DNA of 64,000 nt from Gymnothorax reevesii (lineage: Eukaryota; Chordata; Actinopteri; Anguilliformes; Muraenidae): the NCBI GenBank assembly GCA_029721435.1, contig CM056583.1, positions 78,310,620-78,374,619 of the forward strand, in the 5' to 3' direction. Position numbers and translations under genes: made by a program. How positions within the stretch are numbered: the stretch's first letter is position 1; every line of letters begins with the position of its first letter. Shown here piece by piece: positions 40,301 through 52,400 of the stretch. The notes beneath the pieces were generated by a model. The model searched no databases and was not told the DNA's origin. It worked only from the letters and a program-made list of their open reading frames with translations.

Positions 40301-43300
40301 GACACAAAAATTGATTATGACTCAGGAATTCTCACGTTTGTCTTTACTGAAGGATTGATAGCAATGGAATTGCATAAAGACGTTTCAAATGGTCGTATTT
40401 CATTTAAACAATTTAAACGATGATGAAACACATGCATTGTTTCCAATCCCTGAGTAAAGAGAAGCACGAGAAGTCCGGAGTCGTAATCGCCTTCCGTACT
40501 GAGGTCCACCTTCACACAAATGAAACTGAAACTTCACTGCACAAGGATTTTAATTCCGCATGAGAATCTCATTAATAAGCGTTCATTGAATAATTGCGGA
40601 CTACGGTCAATAAGCCTAAAAAATGTGTGAGACCTACGCCGAATGCATGAGACTTGGCACCGATGTCAAACAGATCAAAGACAACGCTCAAGACAATATG
40701 ACACCCACCACCAGTTGGACGGGGGTGTGAATTACTTTCTGTGACGAACGACCTTCAAAATATTCCGTCATTGTTAAAAAAAAAAAAAATCCGTCGATGA
40801 CGGATAATGTTCGGTTAACACGACCTCTGCTTCAACTGATGCAGGACACAGAATATACTCAGTTAACCAGGGACCAGCAGGCTGTCATGCTTCTTAGGAG
40901 GAATTTGTGGGCCATCCAAGAAACATTTCTGGAGTTTGCAGACTGCTCAAATGTAGGTCAAATAGAGAGGAACGCCTTTCCACATTGCACAATTTGGATG
41001 TTTTAAATTTTATTTCCCATTTCATTGCACAATCACTGACTGAGCCACCTCCTGGAAACAATAATAGGTTTCGACAGTCAATCCAGTGAGGTTGCTCAGG
41101 CTGCTTGTCTGAAAGGCTTCTGAACCACCTCACTAGATACCGGGAGGCTCGGGGTGCCAACACATTTAAATTCATTCTAACATGGCCCACTCGCGACGGT
41201 AAGAAAGCCACTCAGTCCACTTCTCCGCCGATCGCCAGCAGCCCCCGACAAAGCGAAACACTGAATTTTAATGTGTTCTAACACAACCCTGTGTCACAGT
41301 TGTCAGTTTGATTGAAAGCATCATCTGGCCTGCGTTACGTAAAAACAGGCCTCTTCAGTCATGGCTGACTGGCCTGAACGCCTCATTAGATAAGAAACAC
41401 AAGACGCTCGACACTCATTCTCCTGTAAAACAATGCAAAGGAAGGGCTACGTCGTGATAACATACAGAATAGAAATTAAACCTATTAAGGCCTTCACAAG
41501 ATGCAAAGTGGAGTTCATTTAGAAAAAAAATAAACAGAGTAGAGCAATAAAACCGCGCATTTATATGCTGCACATTGGCTGTTAACTGTGCTTCAGTGAG
41601 TTACTTTCCTGTGCAAATTTGTAAGGACTCTACCTCCACCTCAGAAACCATGCTATTACCTTCAAACACTCATAACATGTGTATGTTAGATTAGTGGTCT
41701 CCAACCCTGTTCCTGGAGGGCTACCATCGTGTAGTTTGTCAGTCCAACCCTATTTCAGCACATCAAGATCTTAAACTGGAAAAAGAGGTGTGCTTTGCCT
41801 TGGCTGGAATGAGAACCTTCAGGATAGCAACTCTCCAGGAACAAGGTTGGAGACCACTGTGGTAGACAATACTCAAGGTTAACTCCAACAGTCATTAAAA
41901 TGAGACCAAGAAGCAACCGTTTAAAGTGTGACACCACCAGATATTTATATATGTATCGGTTTATTTTTCTTAATACCCTGAAGCATCTAAAAAAAATTTT
42001 AAAAAAAGAACGCTGGTTTCTCTGAGAAACAGGATGGGATTTTTATGTGTACTTCGGACTTACCTTGCGCGTTGTAAAGGCGGACGTTGTGAGTGACGTG
42101 GTCATAAACGGTGGTGACTTCAGAGAAGACCATTCCTTTGGTCACTCTAACCAAGGGAGGACTGGTTGGCGTATAAGTCTGAAGGATGAGAAAGTCCACA
42201 AAAATGGATTAAAATCATTGTCTACAAAGGAAGAACTATACTCCAAATTCAAATGTATCCATATCAAAGCATAACAGGAACATTTAAGAACACAACACTG
42301 GTAGAGAAAAACAGCGATCTTTTGCAAACAAATACTTCTATTTCTTTGACCTTTACAGCAGCATTAATCAATTCATTACAGGATATGCTTATTTCTAGTC
42401 AGGTTTCTTGGAGGACTGGAGTCTATCCCACCATAGCAATGGGCTAGAGGGGCATTATCACATTAGATAGTTAGTCAATCCATCGCAGAGCACACACTCC
42501 ATTCACTCAAGCACTCAAACATACGGGCAATTCAGTCTCTCCCATCATGAAGGTTTTTTGGTCATGGGAAGAGGCTCGAGTACCCACAGAACACGGTACC
42601 CATTGCGGGGAGAACATGCAAACTTAACACAGAGAGGCTCAGGCCAGATTCCAACAGAAAACCCTCTTGCCTCGAGGCAATAGCAATAACCATGGAAAGA
42701 CTTTGCCATGAAAAAAAAATGTACGCTCTTTTAACCCTTTCGAACCCGCAAAGGGAAATTTCCATATTATTGCAATTGATTGCTTTGCACAAATACAGCT
42801 TTTTCCATGTTTTTCGATTGCCTCGGGGTCCTCAATATTGTCTAGAAAGGGCCGGTGCGGGTGCAGGCTTTCATTCCAGCTAAGCAGCAGTGACACACCT
42901 GGATTCTACTAATCAAGATCTTCGCCAAAGATTCAAATTCAAACTGATCATGCATATCTCAATATTTGCTCTCAATATGCAAAATTTGCTATATTTTGCT
43001 GTCAATAAATGGATCCAACCTTTACTGAAATGTATAAGCAACATTCCATTTCACCATGTCGTACCATGAAATGCTAAGACGAATCAAATCAAAACTTTGG
43101 ACATATCTGAATTGAGTATGAGTGGTCTTAATTAACTTGATAGAGCAGTCGTGTTTGGCTTTGTTAAAGCTGGGTGTCAAAGGGTTAAACTGCATCACAA
43201 AGATAAGAGCAGAGTTGTGGTTTATAAAAATACATGCATCACATACCTTGGCTTCTCCATCAGGAAGAAACAGGTAGGCCCCACTCTTATCTTTTTTACT

Positions 43301-46300
43301 GGTTGTCCCGTACCAGAGAAACTCCACCCGGATCTGCTGTTCCACGCCGTCTTCCTTGTTTTTAATTTTCTGAAAGACACAAAAACAAAAACAGCCCGTC
43401 TTTACCAGTTGCGATACAGATTAATCTTTTACTGTCGAATGCAAGACAATTGAATTTGCATCTGTGTGTTTGGAGAATAACCCATCCATCAAAAAAAGTT
43501 TTACTTCAGAATAACTCCAAAAATTGATAGAAGTTTTTTTTTTTTTTAACAGCTTTATAACGTTCTTGAAACAATAGGCAGCACTGAAATTGTTTAATCT
43601 GCAGAAGCAAGCACAGTCACCCCGTTAGATACTGCCGTCGTTCACAGAACCGGAGTGTGAAAGTCAGACAGACAGATTTAGAAATAAATGTAGTTGTTTC
43701 TGTGGAATGGTTTTTTCATTCCTAAGGTACTCTATGAAGCATACACCAGAGATGTTTCACGGTAATCTGGGGGAAGAATTAAAAGCTAAATTTGACAAAA
43801 AAAAGTCACAAACGAGTTAGCTGAGACTATAAAGAAAAGAATTCATGAAGACATTATTCATCAGTCAAAGCCAAACTCGGAAACTGAACATCTTTCTTCA
43901 TCATTATTGTTATTAAAGATGGCAGGATAGAGCCTTCAGTAAATGTTGGATGATGACAGCTCACCTCCATGATCCCTGATGTTGGGGAGCACCAGATCTC
44001 CACGTGGGGGCTTTCCATGGTGAAGGGGGCGGGCGCATCCTCCGGCAGGGCCACTCGGAACTGCTCTGTCCCTGTGATTGACAGCTTGTTCCCCTGCTTA
44101 AAGAAGGTGTAGTCTGCCGGGACCGTTCGGAAGTCACCTCCCTCGCTCAGCTGGTAAACACTCAGGCCCAAGGCGGGCACCTGCGCTACGAAGGACAGCT
44201 GCGGAGAAAAGCCCGAAGCTTAACTTCACCACCTGACCGTCCAGCTATGTAGTACCACTCGAATAAACGAAAAAATTACAAAAATGCAACAACAATCCCT
44301 TAAAAAATGAACTTACACAAGTTTTTCAAGTTTAACCACAGCTGCGGTTACAATAAAGACTTCAGCAAAAGTATGAATAATGTTGCTCTGCCAGCAAGGC
44401 AATGGTGACGGAAATATAAGACCGGTAGACGGGCTAAAGGTGAAGATATGACGCAGTTCCGGCATTGATGCAAAAGTATCATTCTATATTGATACCATGG
44501 TAATTTTGGAAAAAGGGTAGATTGGCTCCCACAGAGGGACACACTCCTGAGACCCTATTGCTGTACATAAAGGCAAAGTAAACTTGGGATCGAATAAAAC
44601 TTTTCTAAAGGAGTGAATGATTCAGCTGTTACAGCAGCAAAAATTTAAATGCAGTGAAAATAGACACTACAAATGGAATTGCATCTCCATGGGACTAAAT
44701 CTAGTCTTGACGGCTAAAGTTAAGAAAATAGGTTCTAACTGATATTGCAGACAAAAGTAAGCAGAAAGTCGAGATCTCTTTTGAATGGTGGATAAGACTG
44801 AATCCTGCCGTAGGCCTACAGTGGGACTGCGCATCACAACCAGTTTTAGGCAGGACAAACACTCATTTCTTGGCAAAAAACATGCAATGAATAAAAAAAT
44901 CCAATGAGGACAACTTTTGAAAAGACAAACATAGTGAAATTATTCATCAGCTTATCATCGTGAGCATAAAAATAAATAAATAAATACTCTGCATGCTTTA
45001 GCGTATCTTAAGGCTGGATTTTACAACAGCAATTAAATTAAGAGGCAAACGCAACAGCCAGCAAATGTCCCACAGGCTTTGGCACGACCAGCTGAGAATT
45101 GCGATCTCAAATCAAATCAATCCATGCGTGCACTTCATCCGCAGACTGAAGAATTCCCTTCTGCCAACACAACCGCAGCTTTCCTCAACACTAACAGTAC
45201 AACATGGCCTGCGGTGACACGTTTTCCTTCCTTTGCCCCGAAACAACCAATCAAACTGCACTCTGCTGTGTTTATGCTCACCAAGTCATGACCTTGCCAG
45301 CATACTGACCATGGAGACCATGAACAGAGGTGACACAGGGGCTTTTGAAGTGCATGACCTCAATACTTTAGTCAAAAGGGCTGGGCTGACGGGCCTGGAG
45401 GCAAAATATTGTTGGATTTGTTTTTTTGTTTTTGTTTTTTCTTTAACACTATCCATACAGTGGGCAGCCTACCACAGTGATAGCCCCAGCCTCATACTGC
45501 AGGGAGTTTGTAGGCTGCATACCAAAGCATTTTCAGGCTGCTCAGGGGGACTGGGGCTGCTATAGGTATTGGTCTTTATAGTTCTTTGTTTGATAGTCCC
45601 AGTGACATGCCTTCTGATTGGTTGATTCGTCATTCTTTAACAGGATTAGCCCTATATGAACCAATCATAAGCTGTTTTTGACAGACCCTGGATTTACGCA
45701 TATATGCGTCACTGAGGTTTCCCATAATGACGGTAGATGCGCATTTATGAGGCAGTGTTATTCTACCTTATCAGCTAGCAGCACATATATGTGGCAGTGG
45801 GATTTTGCCACATGGCGAATTCAACGCATATGTGTGTCTGTGGTATTGATTGTGTTAAAGCACTCATTATCGCCATAAGTTACAATAGGGAATGATAGTG
45901 CACTACTACATGCGCATATCTAAAGTTGGCACCTGGTGTCCCCAGTTGAATTGCAGAGATGGTAAGACCCACACCAGTCACCCAAATAGAAGCGCCGCTA
46001 ACCCAGTACCTGGAAGGCTTCCCTGGAGGCTTTGGTGGGCTGCTCCCAGACAGCGCTAACCTGCGCCACCACAGGGTGACCGTGGGCAGTGACCACACGA
46101 GCTCGTGGCGAGCTGACGTACACCGTCACCACAGATGACCTGTCCTGATCTGCGGGGTTGTAGATGACCAGGGACCTGACACAGGAAGGACAGAGCTTCA
46201 GTCACACGACGAAGCTGCATTTTTATCCCCCAGCATTTTAGTTCTTTTTGTTCCAACTGCTTAGTTTTGCTACAGAGCAAAATTCTTCAGCTGGGTGTCA

Positions 46301-49300
46301 GAAATAATTAGTGAAACAAGCCGGCTGGGTTTACAAATTGTAGAATTACATGAAAAGAATTTCACGTTTCTGAAGGAACGAACAAGGTTTCTCAGGCATT
46401 ACAGAACCATTTATCCCATTAATTTAAGCATCTATCTGATCACTCTAAGCTTTTTTGCTCATTACTGTTTAAACGTATTTAAATCCTCAAGTATTCTTTG
46501 TTAATTAACAGAGAAAATGTGTCATATGGCCCTTATAGGTTCATGGGTTTAATGATTTAAAAAATAAATAAATAAATTACAGTATTCTAAGCGAGCAGAC
46601 TGCAAAGATATGCATAAATGGCAGTAAAACTGAATGAGGAAACACACTTGGGTATAAGATTAAGACGTCGACGGTAATCCACAAGACATTTAATGGATCA
46701 TTTTTTAAAACACAGTTTTTATCCGAATTTTATACTCATAGTAACATCCATTCTCTGTAGAGGAGGGTGGAAATGGTACAGAAAACGAAAGAGCAAACCA
46801 GTACTGTTTTCAGACAGTAGCCTGCTCGTATTACAGCTAATGCACAAAAGGTAACCATCCAACCGAGCAACAGCAAGCACACTGCAGCAGGCCAATCAAC
46901 TGCAGACATCATATTTGTCAAACAATACTGCTCGTTACATTGCTGAAAAGGGAGCTGAGCAGTTATTGTTTAGTTTTGCAAAGAGGCGTGACGATTGGAG
47001 GGGAAAAAAAAACCGCTTGTTGCCTTGGTAATGGCTCAGCCAGTCAGCTTGGCCCGCCTCCAATAAGCCTCGTTTTGCGTGGCTTCAGATGTCACTGAAC
47101 TGTTCACATGACCTTACTTGGCAGTGAACACGAAAACACCTTACCGACAATTAAAATGCCCTTCAGCTTGCAGTTTTTCCTTCGCCGTGACGAGCTGAAT
47201 GATATGTAATATACTTCTGGCAACCGACAGTCGAATTATTGATCTTTTGCCTTAAGGGCACTTAAGGCAGAGAATCTGTTCACTCTTGCTGAGAATGTAT
47301 TTAACACTGTGGAGCACACAGATGCTAATACCAGAATGTTACAGTAATTGGTCCTGTAGAGTTGTAAATACAAATTTGTTTGATATTCATGAGCGCAGAT
47401 TAGAAAGTCAAAATAATTTTACCTCGGTTTGGCTCCCAGGTTTAGGATAGTTTTAAGGGGCAAGGCATCTTGAGCAGGCTGCACGTCATCCTTTGGAGAA
47501 GAATGAGTCCAGCACAAACAGCATTAGGTTACGGTGTTAAAATATGTACAAGCTTACAAATCTACAAATTCCACCTCCGAGAAATTTGAAATCACGTATA
47601 CCACAAATAAATTCTGTCCGTAATACCACAGTAATCATAACTGGGTTTTAACGTTTCGGTAAAATTTGAGCTGTCTCATGAAATGTAGGGACATTTCAAA
47701 CTAGTTCACAGTATTTCTACAAGAAAGTACTTGTAGATGAACCTCATATCCACACATGAACCCCTAAGCAGGCGAGCAATCGGGCAGGAAAATTTTCTGC
47801 CAAAAATCCTACTCCTTTTCTGGATCATTCCGGTAAAACCCTCGCAGCCTGACAATCGAGAGTGACGTTTGGAGCCAATTGATTGATCCATTTGAGTAAT
47901 TACAGGCTTTGGATGGATCCGCTCTGAGTTCACAGCTGCCTTTTCCAGTTTAAATGACAGGCAGCTTTTAACGAGTCCTCTCTCCAGAGATTAAGCTCAG
48001 TCCTGCACCGCTGCATTAGATGCGGGTTAAACTCACGTTAACTCCAGGCGAACGGGCGAAGACTCACCATTTGAAAGAAAGGAGCGGAAGGATTATGGTT
48101 GTACAGCCCTTTGTCCTTCAGTGTCAGCCAGTGAGCAGAGCTGACAATCACCCCCTTCAGCTTCAAAATGGAGTGAAACAACCTGAAAAGAGAAGAAAGG
48201 CACTTTTGAACAAAAAAGTAGCAGTCATTCGACACATGCCTGACAGATCAACACATGTCCTGCATGGAGTGCTCAGAGCCTTTCACAGCTGAGTTCATTT
48301 CAGCTTATGGCTACGGACTTGGAAAAAAAAATACCCACAGGGAGAGGCATTGATCCATGAAGTTTTCTTTAGCTCAGTTTTTAATTGGCCAAGCTTTGAA
48401 GCATAAAGGAGAACTAGAGGAGCAGCGATCTGAAGCTCGTGCCGTCTGTTGATTAATTGGTGGTACCTCATGATGCGACAGTGGGTTGCAAACTTGTTCT
48501 GCTTTGGTGAATATCACTGATCTGTGTCTGTAAATATGCAGCAATGTAATCAATGGAAGAATCCCTGGAGTAAACACCGGGACTCTTGCAATAACCAAGT
48601 CCAACCACTAGAGGCTGCAGCCAAGAAAACGTGCCATACGCTCCTTAACTCTTTTTTAACTTCTTTTTTCTGCGACCATATGCACCACGCTCAATTTCTG
48701 TCTCATAGTTTTATGCGACAACAAAAATGAGAATTAATGTTGAGTTTGTTTAATACTTCACGGACATATTATAAATGTTCAGCAACTTCACAAAACAAAA
48801 GAGTATTTTAACAATCGTAAGGAAATAATACGCAGTGTGACGATGTAATCAATCTAATGGCGACTTTTGCAGCATTTTATACAACTTGTATGTGTTCTAA
48901 CCACACAAACAGATTTACAATCAATTATCCAAACGAGTTTGAGAGCACAAGTTGTTTTTTTTTTTCCCATACAGTAGGTAAATTCTCAAAAACCGGTCTC
49001 CTCAAAAAGGCGAAATAGCTGTATCACCGTGTGGTACGGCAGCACTACTGCTATGGACTGCAAATGCCTGCAATGAGTGGTAAAGCTGCTGAGAAGATCA
49101 CCAGGACCCCACTGCCCTCCCTGCAGAGCATCTACCAGCACAGAGTCCACAGGAGAGCTCCCTCCATCCTCAAGGAGCCCATCCACCCCCAGCACGGACC
49201 GTTCACACCTCTGCCCTCAGGCCAGAGGTACACAAGTGTGAAAGGCAGGACGTCTACATTAAACAACTCTTTCTTTCCCACTGCCGTCAGACTCCTTAAC

Positions 49301-49409
49301 AGCTGACAGTAGTATATCATCATGGTCTACCTCATGTTTGCGGACTATTGCACTTACAGCTGATGTTGCGCAATATTTTGCACAAATATATACATAGTTT
49401 ACTTACAGC

Positions 49410-49472
<63 letters not shown>

Positions 49473-52400
49473 AATTTGCACAAATATTCAAGTATAGTTT
49501 ATATATCTATTGTATTGTAAATATTGTTTATTTCCATCGTATTTTCCACATGCTGCCTTTTTAAAACTGCCTTTTTGTATTATTTTTATCTTTTTTATAC
49601 TTGGACTTCTTTGTTTGGCATTCATTGGGGACAACAAAGAAAGAATTTAGTTGCATCAGGAAACATGTTCTTTCTGTGCATGTGACAACATACACACTTG
49701 AACTTGAAAACAGACCATAGTTACAAAAGCGCATCCTTTCGTATCCTACGAGATAGTAAAATTAAGTAAACTACTTCTGTATCACGGTAGGAGGAAGACC
49801 GCTCACCCTGAAGGACAACACTGATGTAATCAGGCAAGTAAGATTTTCATTTTAGTCACAGTTGCTAGAGACAAAGGAGAATATGGTACTGATATGACAA
49901 AACGCTGATGTTGAGAAAGAGGTCTCTTGGTAAAAACCCAAAGCTTGCAGAATCATCAACACAGCTCTGCACAAACAAACACATTCAGGTATGAATGGAG
50001 GGGCTTTTTTATGTCACACCAGGGAACACAGAGAGAAAATGTCCAAATAACAATAAAATCAATCCTCAGAAAAGAGCGCCGAGGTGCGGACAGCGCTGCA
50101 GGAGCTATGAGACGAGCATCAGTAAAGGACCGGTGCGCCCCAGTTCCTGCGGCGGCCCTACACTGGTGCCCCCAGAGCGATGACATTTCATATGCAAACA
50201 CAAAGTCGGCTCTGCTGTATGAGGGGTGTACACAAGCATCACCAGGTCAATACCGCCGCATTCTCTGAGACCTTCAGAGGAGAAGGCCTTTTTCTCACAC
50301 ACATTTCACCATTATTGCTGCAAAAAACTGACAATAAGCCAGGTAGAGAGAATAACAAGTCTGTGCGGGAGATGCAGAACAGAGAGTAAATGTTTGAAAA
50401 CGGCGGTGACAGCCGAGAGGAGGGACAATCAAAAATCTGCCATTGGAAAAAGACTCTTGACGGTTTGGTTTTCTGGTTCATTCCTATAAACAAAGGTGCC
50501 TTAAATACCTCTTTTCAAGCCATTTTGATGTTCAATCAGCGCTGATTTGAAAATCAATACTTTCATTTGTTCCTCTTCATTAAATCGCCTTGTACACCAT
50601 CTCTTTATTCTGCCTTCACTGCTCAGACTGACTCCTCATTATTCTGGTGGCACGCATCGTTGTACAGCCAATCAATCAAGACCTTTTTTTCTCACAGCCT
50701 CTACATAATAGCAGCTTGAAAGGAAACTACATTCAGGGAAGATAATTTTAATAAGAGGCTAAATACATGTTGCGTTAAAGCACTGATGACAGAATGGTAA
50801 GGGAAAGGCTAACTCTTGAGTGTAAGGTCATCGAGGTGCAAACATCGAGGTGCGTTTCTGCTTTGGACCAGAAGTTTAACTGTCGAAGCAGAGACCAATG
50901 GCTTGGATCTTGTGATGGCCTACTTGCATATATAAGACTGAATTATTCTATCATACAACCATGTTCCCCAAATCATGGTCCTCTAGGGCCAAGAACTGCT
51001 GGTTTTCACTCTCCCTTTACCCGAGAGGCAGGTGTAAAGATGGTCTGGCCAATCAGCAACACTAATTGTTCACTTAATTGCCTGGAAGGACAGAAAACCA
51101 GGGCTGTATTTGGATTTTAGGGCCAAACTTGGGGAGCCCTGTCATAAAGTAATTATATCCCCGAAATACGAGTTTCGGGGATATCAGGGTTTCGCCCAAC
51201 CCGCCACTGCCGCTGTGACTGCAGAGTTTAGCCGTTAGCGCGATAACTCACAAAATACTTTACATTGGCTTCTCATTTTTAGCATATGGGTAGATATGGT
51301 AGAGATAATGAGCTGATTAGATTTTTGGGCAAGTATGCACTCCAAGGATTGCCACCAGGTGGCGCTATATATTGGAAAAATCTGTTTTTTAACCATATCT
51401 CTGGAACAGTTACTTACACAGACCTCAAACTTGCCTCATATTGTAGGTCTAGTAAAGGGGAATCTATTAAATGGGGCTTCTAGGATTGGGGAATTTTGGG
51501 GATATACCCCTTGCTGTCGGCCGCCGACAGCATAGGCCTTTGTTTTTGTTTGCTTTTGTAAAGATTTGTAATAAGTTTGCTTTTGTAAAGATTTCTTATC
51601 AATTAAGATTTGTCATGGTGAGTATATATATATATTTTCTGAGAAACAGTGCAGTTGACACTTAAAACAAGAAAACCTTGTATATTAAAGATAACCTGAC
51701 TGAGTGCAGCAGGTCCTGATTATATCTTTGTGGACAACACTGATAAACAACCCTCCACTTTATAAAAGATATACCTGCAGTACACAGGCCTGAAAACAAA
51801 CTTGCTGTTCGTACACTTTCTGTATAAGAGCACTGCTTAAAAATAACTACACTCTGTTGAAGTGGAAAATGTCAATGTCATAAACTACGGTCCGTAGGTT
51901 AGCCTTAGATTTCATTTTGATAGCAAAACCATTTGTATTTTTCTCCCACCACCAGCACTTGGAACAACAAATTTGCCAACTTGAGAAGGGAAATGCAGTG
52001 TTCTGCTTTCGTGAACGCTTCAGAAAAATTTGAATTAAAATGGATTTCTGCATACAAAGTAATTTTCCAGCGATTCATAGATCATTCCAGTAGCAGGTCG
52101 GGGCTCATTGTGCTGTAGGAATGTAAGATTCAATTTCTGAGTGGAGTGTATATCTAGGCTTGATAATCCAGCCATTCTAAACATTATAGGTAAGAAACTA
52201 GACTTGGAAGGGATGTGTGTGTATTTTATACTGCATATCTTCAGTACTTATTAGAAGTTCTCTTTCTTATTTGTCCAGGAAGTAATATAAACTCACAATA
52301 GAAAGTTCCACTTCAGTAAACATTTTACACTGCAAATATCCACATCATTAATGAGTCTCCAATGAATTTCACTCTCTCTTACTTTCTTCTACACCTTCTT

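Larger units (their letters stand above)
26567..42063. other. man2a1: man2a1 intron, 15.5 kb
   Basis: Listed separately: a MITE (27043-27407), a minisatellite (30841-31230), a DNA transposon split by a 5S-SINE (31480-32226), a Tc1 pseudogene (33145-33420), a CA microsatellite (34357-34395), a foldback element (39585-40805) and a small hAT-like MITE (41693-41858). The stretches 27408-30840, 34396-39584 and 40806-41692 hold no gene that I recognise. 29200-30270 is less AT-rich, with open frames on both strands that look accidental. Confidence 0.6.
42179..43246. other. man2a1: man2a1 intron, 1.1 kb, mostly repeats
   Basis: It contains an old LINE-type fragment (42385-42665) and a piggyBac-like MITE (42735-43184) that itself contains a piece resembling a hAT-type MITE (42825-42950). 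Confidence 0.6.
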
